Below are positions 9,976 through 20,045 of a DNA stretch of 20,045 bases, piece after piece. Source of the stretch: Silvimonas sp. JCM 19000 (GTDB lineage Bacteria > Pseudomonadota > Gammaproteobacteria > Burkholderiales > Chitinibacteraceae); NCBI GenBank assembly GCA_001313065.1, contig BBFD01000036.1:1-20045 (forward strand), read 5' to 3'. A program made the translations under genes and the position numbers. The first letter of the stretch is position 1, and each line of letters opens with the position of its first letter. The notes beneath the pieces are model-generated. The model did not search any database and was not told where the DNA came from. It worked only from the letters and a program-made list of their open reading frames with translations.

Positions 9976-11441
9976 ATGGGTAAGCCCACTGGTTTTATGG
10001 AATTCGACCGCGTTAGCGAAAGCTACGCACCGGTGGCCGAGCGCGTCACCAACTACCGCGAATTCGTGCTGCGTCTGACCGATCAAGCGGCCAGCACGCA
10101 GGGCGCGCGGTGTATGGATTGCGGCATTCCGTTCTGCAATAACGGCTGCCCGGTTAACAACATCATCCCGGACTGGAACGACCTGGTGTATCGCGGCAAC
10201 TGGCAAGAAGCGTTGCAAGTGCTGCATTCCACCAACAACTTCCCCGAATTTACCGGCCGCATCTGCCCGGCCCCGTGTGAAGCGGCCTGTACCCTCGGCA
10301 TCAATGCGACCCGGTCGGCATCAAGTCGATCGAGCGTTACATCGTCGACAAGGGTTGGGAACACAACTGGATCGCGCCGCAAATCGCTCGCGTTAAAACC
10401 GGTCGTACTGTTGCCATTATTGGCTCCGGCCCGGCGGGCATGGCGGCGGCGCAACAACTGGCGCGCGCTGGCCATTCGGTCACGGTGTTCGAGAAGAATG
10501 ATCGCGTGGGCGGCCTGCTGCGTTATGGCATCCCCGACTTCAAGCTGGAAAAAATCCACCATCGACCGTCGGATGACGCAGATGGAAGCCGAAGCGTGGT
10601 GTTCCGCACCCGCACGCTGGTGGCGGCCGATGGCAAGTTGCCAGCTGGCATCACCAACGACGCCATCACCGTCATCAGCCCGGACCAGCTCAAGGCTGAA
10701 TTCGACGCCGTATTGCTGACCGGTGGTTCTGAAGTGCCGCGCGATCTGCCGGTGCCGGGGCGCGAATTGCAGGGCGTGCATTACGCGCTGGAATTCCTGA
10801 TTCCGCAGAACAAGGAAGTGGCTGGCGACCAGCCCAACCCGATCAATGCCGGTGGCAAGCACGTAGTGGTGATTGGCGGTGGCGATACCGGTTCGGATTG
10901 CGTCGGCACCTCCAATCGGCATGGCGCGGTTGCGGTCACGCAGCTGGAAGTGATGCCGATGCCGCCCGAGCAAGAAGACAAGCCGCTGGTGTGGCCGTAC
11001 TGGCCGCTCAAGCTGCGTACTTCCAGCAGCCACGAAGAAGGCGTCGAGCGCGATTTCTCGGTGATGACCAAAGAGTTCATCGGCGAAAACGGCAAGCTGA
11101 CCGCGATCAAATGCGTGCGTCTGGAATGGCAAGGCGGCAAGCCGGTGGAAGTTGCGGGCTCGGAATTCGAGATCAAGGCGGATCTGGTATTCCTGGCGAT
11201 GGGCTTTACCAATCCGATCGCTAGCGTGCTGGAAGCTTTGGCGTGGAGCGGGATGGCCGTGGCAATGCCAAAGCCAGCACGGACGGCGAGGGTTGCTATG
11301 CACTAATGTCGGCAAAGTGTTTGCGGCGGGGGATGTGCGCCGTGGGCAGTCGCTGGTGGTCTGGGCAATCCGCGAAGGGCGTCAGGCGGCGCGTGAAGTG
11401 GATGCGTTTTTTTGATGGGTAGCTCGCTGCTGCCCCGTTAA
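9976..11441 (+). CDS. gltD: Glutamate synthase (NADPH) small subunit, first copy
   Basis: FAD- and 4Fe-4S-containing subunit that takes electrons from NADPH and passes them to GltB. Corrected length is about 488 residues. The N-terminal cluster cysteines are [13 protein letters not shown] (46, 49, 54, 58) and CPAPCEAAC (97, 101, 105). The FAD motif [14 protein letters not shown] is near residue 145 and the NADPH motif [13 protein letters not shown] near 297. The C-terminal [16 protein letters not shown] is the family hallmark. Frame breaks: one base missing at 10308/10309, at about 10594, at 11235-11237 and at 11299-11302; one too many in A6 10549-10554; and T7 11407-11413 should be T5. With T5 the protein ends [10 protein letters not shown] at TAA 11439-11441; as read it stops at 11415. 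It starts directly at the gltB stop. Confidence 0.93.
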
Positions 11442-11469
11442 AACGCGACCGCGTCTGATATTGCAAAGG

Positions 11470-11501
11470 GACTCCAGCTTAGGCTGGGGTCTTTTTTTTT
11501 T
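11470..11501 (+). terminator. Intrinsic terminator of the first gltBD operon
   Basis: GACTCCAGC (11470-11478) pairs with GCTGGGGTC (11483-11491) around a TTAG loop, with one T-G pair, and is followed by T10 (11492-11501). It lies 28 nt after the corrected gltD stop. Confidence 0.93.
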
Positions 11502-11880
11502 GCGCGGATGCGGTTGAACTGGCTGGAGTACGCGGTAAGCATCGCATTTGCGGCCAGCGACGTATTGCTTTGATTTTCTACCCAAGGCGCCATGCTGACG
11601 ATGTTGGATAGCCAGCACCCACCGCTCGCACAGGCTTTTCGCTCATGGAGCGAGGGTGTTGCATGCGCCGGCGGGCCTTTGCCGGGATGTTAATCGTCAG
11701 CTTTCAAAGTGGTCAGCGTGTAACTGATACAAAATTGTACGTTTTGAACCACTCTGCTTACAAAAAAAAGTTGGAAAAGTTCCGCTTATTTGCTCAAATC
11801 CCTACGCGCGATTTTGCCGGGGGCTTACCGGGGCGCGGGCTGAACAAATAAATCCAATAAATTTGAGTGGGATGACGACG
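11502..11880 (+). other. Gene-free 379-bp region before the secreted protein gene
   Basis: No convincing gene. A 68-codon open frame (11645-11851) has no ribosome site and no family resemblance. The stretch is less GC-rich towards its end. It contains an imperfect long stem (11613-11661), a small GC hairpin (CCGGC 11668-11672 with GCCGG 11681-11685) and a 12-bp palindrome TACAAAATTGTA (11728-11739) that could be an operator. No clear -35/-10 pair was found. Confidence 0.5.
11613..11661 (+). promoter_or_regulatory. Stem structure with alternative pairings upstream of the secreted protein gene
   Basis: CAGCACCC (11613-11620) pairs with GGGTGTTG (11654-11661), 8 bp with one G-T. Inside it, GAGCG (11648-11652) can pair either with the adjacent CGCTC (11640-11644), as the hairpin TCGCTC-ATG-GAGCGA, or with an earlier CGCTC (11623-11627), extending the outer helix to 13 bp. 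The two inner pairings exclude each other. Confidence 0.4.
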
Positions 11881-14154
11881 ATGAACGTGTTGTTACAAAG
11901 GCTGTCGGGGCTCGCCTGATGATGGCGTTGGCGCATGCGGCGGCGGCGGGGGGCAGCAGCAGCGATGCCGCGCCAGCAAAATCAGCCATCAGTGTGTCGC
12001 CCGCCAGCGTGAGCATGACCTTGCAGGCGGGTGCGGTGGGCACCGCGCTGGTTGACGCAACGGTCACCGACCAGGACGCGTTCAAGAACGTCACTTCCAC
12101 CATTTTTTTGCCGAACTGGTCGATAGCCAACAGGTGCTGGATACGTCGATCCCGTTGATGCAGAAAGATGCGCTGCATTACACGGCAACCATACACACCC
12201 GCACCGGCTGGCTACTGGTCATTACACCGGTAATTTCCAGCTTCACTTATGCGTCGACCTGGCTTGTCATAGCGAAATTGATGCGCCGTTAAGCATTCCC
12301 TACGACATTACAGTTACGGCTGCCGGTGCCAATGCAGGTAGCACGCCGACCACGCCGACACCCACTTTAACGCCGACGCTACCCCAACCCCGACGCCCAG
12401 CGCCACGGTATTCGGCACCTCAGGCTTTAACGCCACGCCGCGTTCCAGTACCACGGTGAGCTTTACGCTTGGGGGTGCCCGTCCGGCCGATCTTGCCATC
12501 GACGTCAACACCGGCCTGGCTGGAGCGCCAGCACGCCCGATAGCTGGCTGTTGGTGCACGCTGCCGCCACCGGTTCCGGCTCCTTCGGCGTGACCTTTAA
12601 TCCCGACGGCCTTACTGCGGGCACATATACCGGCAGTGTGGTGCTGACTGCTCTGGATGGTGAAGTGCTGCAGATTCCGGTGGTGCTCAAGATCAGCGGC
12701 ACGACGACGAGCACGACCAGCAACAATGGGACCGGCCAGGCCAGCGCGGTATTCGTGCCCGCGCTGCGCTTGTCGCAACAGGCCGTGGTCTTTAGCAATT
12801 CGGCCGCAGCCGGCCCTGTGTATCTGAATAAAACGATCCAGGTCAGCAGCAATGATGCCGTCAGCCACCCGTGGACGGCGCGTTCGTCGACTGGATGGCT
12901 TTCGGTGACCGCCAGCGGTAATAGCGGCGCCGCCAACAGCCTGGGCCTGACCGTAAATACCTCGGTGGTGAATGCGGATACGGTTTACACCGCCACGGTG
13001 CAGGTCAGTTCCAGCGATGCTGGCGTAACGCCAGCGACCTTGCGCGTTTCGTATATCAAGTACGGCATGGCCCGGGCCCCGGTCATTACGATCAGCCAGC
13101 CCTATCAGCACATCGTGGCTGATCCGCTGCGCCCCTATGTGTACGTCAACAACAACGGCAGCGTCATTACTGCTTACGATGTCCGCACTGGCGCTCAGCT
13201 GCACACCCTGACCAATCCGGTGGGTAGCTGGGGCGAAATGGCCGTGAGTCCGGATGGTTCAACGCTGTACGCGCTTGATCCGGGCAATCGCAATTTGCGT
13301 AGTGTTAACCTGGATACCTGGACGGTTGGCACTTCACAAACGCTGCTCAATGCAGTCAACGCGGCGACGCCGATGATCGTGGTGCATCCCGAATCAACTG
13401 ATGTTGTCGTGCTTGGCGATGGCAGCACGTATACCGCTGGTTATGCCAGTCAGACCCTGCTCCGCGGCACTCTGCTTGCAGCGGGCAACGGGGGCCAGAA
13501 TCTCTACGCCGAGGACACCAGCACCAGCCCGGCCACGATCCGCGCATGGCTGATCGACACGACGGGTAATACGGTGACGGTTACGCCACGGCTCAGCAGC
13601 GCCATTCCGCTGGGTGCCAGCATCCAGGATCTGGCCGTGAGCCCGGACGGCGCACACGTATATGTCACTGGCGATTCATTTGCCTGCCTGACGCTGGACA
13701 ACGCACTGCTCGCTACAAGTTCGCCGCAGGCACTTATGGCCCGGGCGCAAACGTGCAGGTGGCCGCTGATGGCCACGTGGTGTGCAGCGCTCAGGTCGCT
13801 ACGACGGACAGCGCGGGGTCGGTGACGGGCAACCCGGATCTGCCCGATGTGTGGGTGAGCAATGTGGCAGGCAGTTTGCTGGGCAGCTTTGCTGTCTCCA
13901 CGCCATCGACCACGCCGGGCGTGCGGATTTTACCGCGACAACTGGTGACCTCTGCCGGCAGCAGCAGCCTGGTCGTACTGACCAGCAAGCCGGCCCTGTC
14001 GATTTATCTGATGCCTGATGCCTCAGAAACAGTAAGCGGAGTGCCTGAAACCCTCGCTTGTAGCGGGGGTTTTTTTTATCATGGATATCTCAATACGCAA
14101 CGCCTTTGCTGCATCGCAGTCTATGCATTGTGGATAACCCTGATATTTGATTAA
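11881..14154 (+). CDS. Secreted Ig-like/BACON and beta-propeller protein
   Basis: A probable exported protein of roughly 700 residues, function unknown. After one missing base at 11916/11917 the start reads as a Sec signal peptide (MNVLLQRLSGLA-LMMALAHA) with no lipobox Cys. It is followed by an Ig-like domain (GLATGHYTGNFQLHLCVD), a Thr/Pro linker (about 12342-12405) and two BACON-like domains (GWSASTPDSWLLV, then PWTARSSTGWLSVTASG). Next come beta-propeller-like repeats (VSPDGSTLYALDPGN, VSPDGAHVYVTGDS). Breaks: T7 12103-12109 (should be 5) and missing bases at about 12208, 12378, 12519 and 13712. As read, the last frame passes through a terminator to 14154, so the true stop is probably near 14000-14040. 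BACON domains are associated with carbohydrate or mucin binding, so adhesion or polymer binding is a guess. Confidence 0.7.
14049..14077 (+). terminator. Intrinsic terminator after the secreted protein gene
   Basis: AACCCTCGCT (14049-14058) pairs with AGCGGGGGTT (14062-14071) around a TGT loop, with one T-G pair, and runs into T8 (14070-14077). It separates the secreted protein gene from the second gltB. Confidence 0.88.
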
Positions 14155-14160
14155 GATAAA
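14147..14160 (+). promoter_or_regulatory. FNR/ANR-like box upstream of the second gltB
   Basis: TTGATTAAGATAAA matches the FNR-family consensus TTGATN4ATCAA at 9 of 10 defined positions. Its centre is about 48 bp before the gltB ATG, too close for simple class II activation with a normal leader, so repression or chance is possible. A poor promoter (TTGTGG 14128-14133, TAAGAT 14152-14157, 18-bp spacer) overlaps it. Confidence 0.3.
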
Positions 14161-14201
14161 TACCTTTTCGCTGTTTGCGCCGTTTCTTTAAAGGTCGTGC
14201 C

Positions 14202-17200
14202 ATGGATAGACAAAGCTGGTTGGGCGGAACGCTCTATCGTCCTGAGTTTGAGCAAGATAGCTGCGGTTTCGGGCTGATTGCGCAAATGGATAACAAACCC
14301 AGCCACTGGCTGGTCAAAACCGCTATTTCTTCGCTGGCCAGCCTGACACACCGTGGTGCGGTGGCGGCGGATGGCAAGTCGGGCGATGGCTGTGGTTTGC
14401 TGTTTGGCAAGCCGGACAGCTTTCTGCGCACCGTGGCGGGCGAGTTGGGCTTTACGCTTGATGCGCTGTATGCGGCGGGCCTGGTATTTGTCGGGCAGGA
14501 TGAAAGCGTTGGCGCGGGCTCGCTCAAGACCTTGCAACAGACATTGCAAGATCAGGGTCTGAGCGTCGCGGGCATACGCGTGGTGCCGATCGATATCGAG
14601 GCCTGTGGCGAATACGCTTTGCGCACCTTGCCGGCCATCAAGCAGATCTTTGTCAACGCGCCGGCCGGCATGGCGCAAGACGATTTCGAGCGCAAGTTGT
14701 ATCAGGCGCGGCGCATGGCGGAAAAAGAAAACCGCAATAGCGATCCCGCGTTTTATATCCCCACGCTAAATTCGCAAACGCTGTCCTACAAAGGTCTGGT
14801 AACGCCCGAAAACCTGCCGGTGTTTTATCGCGATCTACAAGATCCGCGCTTTGAATCGGCATTGGCGGTGTATCACCAGCGTTTTTTTTCCACCAATACC
14901 TGGCCGCAATGGAAACTGGCGCAGCCGTTCCGTTTTCTGGCGCATAACGGCGAAATCAATACCCTGATGGGTAACCGCTTATGGGCCAAAGCGCGTGAAG
15001 CCATCATGCATTCCGAACATCTGGATATGCAGGCGGTGCGCCCGATTGTGCAAACCGATGGCTCCGATTCGATGAGCCTCGACAATATGCTGGAAGGCCT
15101 GATGCTGGGCGGCATGGATGTGTTCCGCGCCTTCCGCATGCTGGTGCCGCCAGCCTGGCAAAACGTGGATAACAATGATCGCGATTTGCGCGCGTTTTAT
15201 GAATACAACTCCATGCATATGGAAGCCTGGGATGGCCCGGCCGGTATCGTCTGGACCACCGGCAAATACGCGGGCTGTATGCTCGACCGCAATGGCTTGC
15301 GCCCGGCGCGTTATGTGATTACCAAAGACCGCCATTTCACCGTGGCGTCGGAAATCGGCGTGTGGAATTACAAGCGGGAGACGTGGTCAAGAAAGGCCGC
15401 GTCAAACCTGGTCAGATTGTGGCGGTCGATATGCAGACCGGCGAATTCCTTGATACCGAGACCATCGATGGTCGGCTCAAGAACACGCATCCCTATCGTA
15501 AATGGATCAAGAAAAAACGCCATCCAGCTGGAACTGGCCGAAGACAGCAGCCCCCTGCCGGAAATGGGCAAATCCGAATTGCTGATCTTCCAGAAGCAAT
15601 TCCAGCTGACGTTTGAAGAGCGCGATCAAATCCTGCGGGTGTTGGCTGCCGATGGCCAGGAAGCAGTTGGCTCAATGGGCGACGATACGCCGATGGCGGT
15701 GTTGTCGGAAAAAAGTGCGCTCGCCGTTTGATTATTTGCGCCAACAATTTGCCCAGGTCACCAATCCGCCGATTGATCCGATCCGCGAAGCGATTGTGAT
15801 GTCGCTGAATACCTGCTTTGGCCCGGAACGCAATGTGTTCTCGGTGACCGAAGATAACGCCAAGCGCCTGGAAGTGCGCTCGCCGGTGTTATCCAGCGAT
15901 AAATTCGACGCCTTGACCTCTTTGCCGGGCGACGATTACAAGCCGTTTATCTTTGATATCACCTACGACCCCAAGCAACACAATCTGCAGCAAGCGGTAC
16001 AGCATTTGCAGGACCAGGTGCTGGCCAGCGTGCGCAACGACCGCACTGTGATTGTGGTGCTTAGCGATAAACATATCGCGGCGGGCCGCTTGCCGATTCA
16101 CGCTTTATTTGCCACCGGCGCGGTACACCACGCGCTGGTGAATGCCGGTTTGCGTTGCAAGATCAACCTGGTGGTGGAAACCGCCACCGCACGCGATCCG
16201 CATCACTTTGCCTGCCTGATCGGTTATGGCGCGACAGCGGTATTCCCCTATCTGGCTTATCAGACGATCAAAGAACTGGTCGATACCGGCGCAATCGAAT
16301 ATCCGCTGGAAAAAAAGCGCCAATAACTTCCGCAAAGCCATCAATAAAGGCCTGCTGAAAATCCTGTCCAAGATGGGGATTTCGACGGTGGCGTCTTATC
16401 GCGGCGCGCAGTTGTTTGAAGCCGTGGGCATCGGCGAAGAAGTGATCAAGCAATGCATGGTGGGCACCGTGTCGCGCATAGGCGGCGCCACATTTAGCGA
16501 TTTTGAAGCCGACGCCTTGCGCCTGAATAAACTCGCCTTTAATCCGATGCGGCCGATCCAGCAGGGCGGTCTGCTCAAGTATGTGTTTGGCGAGGAGTAC
16601 CACGCGTATAACCCCGACGTGGTAATGCAATTGCAAAAGGCCGTGCAGAACGGCGATTACAAAGACTATTTGCGCTATGCCGATCTGGTGAACAAACGCC
16701 CGGTGGCGATGCTGCGCGATTTGATGGCGCTGAAGCTGGACGATTGCCGCGCCATTCCTTTGGATGAAGTCGAATCCGAAGCGGCCATTCTGGCGCGCTT
16801 TGATTCGGCCGGAATGTCATTGGGCGCATTAAGCCCGAAGCGCACGAAGCATTGGCCGAAGGCATGAACCGCCTGGGCGGGCGTTCCAATTCGGGCGAAG
16901 GCGGGGAAGACCCGGCGCGCTATGGCACGCTGAAAATGTCCAAGATCAAGCAAGTGGCATCGGGCCGCTTTGGCGTTACGCCGCATTATCTGGTGAATGC
17001 CGAAGTGCTGCAGATCAAGGTGGCGCAAGGCGCCAAGCCGGGCGAGGGCGGTCAGTTGCCGGGCGATAAAGTCAGTCCGCTGATTGCGCGCTTGCGCTGT
17101 TCCAAGCCCGGCATCAGTTTGATTTCGCCGCCGCCGCATCACGATATTTATTCGATTGAAGATCTGGCCCAACTGATTTTTTGATTTGAAGCAGGTTAAT

Positions 17201-18658
17201 CCGGCTGCGTATGTCTCGGTCAAACTGGTGGCCGAACCGGGCGTGGGCACCATTGCCGCAGGCGTGGCTAAAGCCTATGCCGACTTGATTACCATTTCGG
17301 GCTATGACGGCGGCACCGGTGCATCGCCGCTCACCAGCGTTAAATACGCCGGCACGCCGTTTGAATTAGGCCTGACCGAAGCGCAACAAGTATTGCGTGC
17401 CAATGGTTTGCGTGGCCGCGTGCGCGTGCAAACCGATGGCGGTTTAAAGACCGGCCTGGATGTGGTGAAGGCCGCGATTATGGGCGCGGAAAGCTTCGGC
17501 TTTGGCACCGGGCCGATGGTGGCGCTGGGCTGCAAATATCTGCGTATTTGCCATCTGAACAACTGCGCCACCGGCGTCGCGACGCAAGAAATCAAACTGC
17601 GCAGCAAATACTTTATTGGCCTGCCGGATATGGTGGTCAATTACTTCACCTTTATCGCGCGCGAAACCCGCGAATGGATGGCGAAGCTGGGTGTGCGTTC
17701 GATGGCCGAATTGATCGGGCGCAGCGATTTGCTGGCGCTGGCCGAAGGCGCCACCGAGCGCCAGAAGAAATTGCGGCTGGATGTGTTGCTCAGCCAGGGT
17801 TCCATCCCCGAGAGCGAGCCGCGTTTTTGCACGCAAGACCGCAATCCCTCATTTGATAAAGGCGAACTGGCCGAACGCATGGTGACCGATGCCATTGCCG
17901 GTATCCACAGCAAGGCTAAACAGCGTTTTGAATATCCAGTCGGCAACGTCAATCGCTCAATCGGCGCGCGGCTGTCTGGCGAAATCGCCAAAGCGCATGG
18001 TGCCGCCGGGCTGCCGGACGATACGCTGCATATCAAACTGTATGGTTCGGCCGGTCAGTCTTTTGGCGTGTGGAATGCAGCCGGTTTAACGCTGGAACTG
18101 GAAGGCGATGCTAATGATTACGTCGGCAAAGGCATGGCCGGCGGCCGCGTGGTGATTTATCCGCCCAAGGTCAGCGAATTTGCCGCGCACGATGCGGTGA
18201 TTGTCGGCAATACGTGTTTGTACGGCGCGACCGGGGGCGAACTGTATGCCGCGGGCCGTGCCGGTGAGCGTTTTGCCGTGCGCAATTCGGGCGCTTTGGC
18301 CGTGGTGGAAGGCGTAGGCGATCACGGTTGCGAATATATGACTGGCGGCACTGTCATCGTATTGGGCGAAACCGGCTATAACTTTGGCGCGGGTATGACC
18401 GGTGGATTTGCGCTGGTGTATGACCCGGTCGAGAAATTTGCCTATCGCTACAACAACGAGCTGGTCGATATCAATTTGATTAACGGCGAAGCCTATGGCG
18501 CGGTGCGTGCTTTCCTTAAAGCCAGACTGAAAGCGCATCTGGCGCAAACCGGTTCGGCGCGCGCCCAGGCCATGCTGGAAGACTTTGACGAAGCCGTCGA
18601 CAACGTGTGGCTGGTAAAGCCGAAAGCGGCCAAGCTCGACGACCTGCTCAAAGACTGA
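14202..18658 (+). CDS. gltB: Glutamate synthase (NADPH) large subunit, second copy, E. coli type
   Basis: A second GOGAT large subunit with the same reaction as the first copy but clearly the enteric type. Corrected length is about 1,484 residues, like E. coli GltB. The nucleophile is Cys21 in [10 protein letters not shown]. The cluster motif [19 protein letters not shown] (about residue 1110) is the E. coli form as I remember it, as are [20 protein letters not shown] and GGEDPARYG. Start ATG 14202 follows AAAGG (14190-14194). Breaks: missing bases at 15371/15372 and 16837/16838; one base too many in A6 15512-15517, A6 15709-15714, A7 16310-16316 and T6 17177-17182. T8 14882-14889 probably adds one Phe in frame (QRFFSTNT for QRFSTNT). 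Codon choice (more TTG, TTT, AAA, GAT) is less biased than in the first gltB, suggesting lower expression or a different history. Confidence 0.95.

Positions 18659-20045
<1,387 letters not shown>

Noticed and set aside
11645..11851. 68-codon plus-strand frame in the gap after the first gltD
   Set aside because: No ribosome-binding site, unremarkable composition, and its start codon lies inside a hairpin loop. Not enough to call a gene.
12342..12405. Repeated CCGAC/ACGCC-like units as a DNA repeat or CRISPR-like array
   Set aside because: They encode the Thr/Pro linker of the secreted protein and have no spacer structure.

Overview
The window looks like chromosomal DNA of a GC-rich proteobacterium, most probably a betaproteobacterium (a Neisseriales-like member is my guess from the protein flavours, not proven). 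All convincing genes are on the + strand. In order they are: the 3' end of a mannitol/fructuronate-type dehydrogenase; an RNase II-family exoribonuclease; a small zinc-ribbon protein; panD (aspartate decarboxylase); hemF (coproporphyrinogen III oxidase); a first glutamate synthase operon gltB-gltD; a secreted Ig-like/BACON plus beta-propeller protein; and a second glutamate synthase pair gltB-gltD, whose last gene runs off the window.

The two glutamate synthases are different types. The first pair resembles the form usual outside the enterics; the second is close to the E. coli form in both subunits. Both make glutamate from glutamine and 2-oxoglutarate with NADPH. They are separated by about 2.8 kb holding the secreted protein. 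The first operon has the more interesting control region: a good sigma-54 (-24/-12) promoter, then a predicted leader of about 280 nt with a nested 75-nt stem structure, then a textbook intrinsic terminator ending only 42 nt before the gltB start codon. That is the layout of a transcription attenuator or riboswitch, and it is the best candidate here for something undescribed.

Almost every gene is broken on paper by single-base frameshifts, but reading frame, protein family and gene order are all intact once these are corrected. The breaks follow a rule: A or T tracts that should be 5-6 long are read as 6, 7 or 8, and short G or C runs have lost a base. This is best explained as systematic consensus error, not gene decay. 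I therefore give full-length gene spans and list the frame breaks inside each entry. Protein lengths quoted are for the corrected frames.

I see no tRNA, rRNA, CRISPR array, insertion sequence or phage gene.
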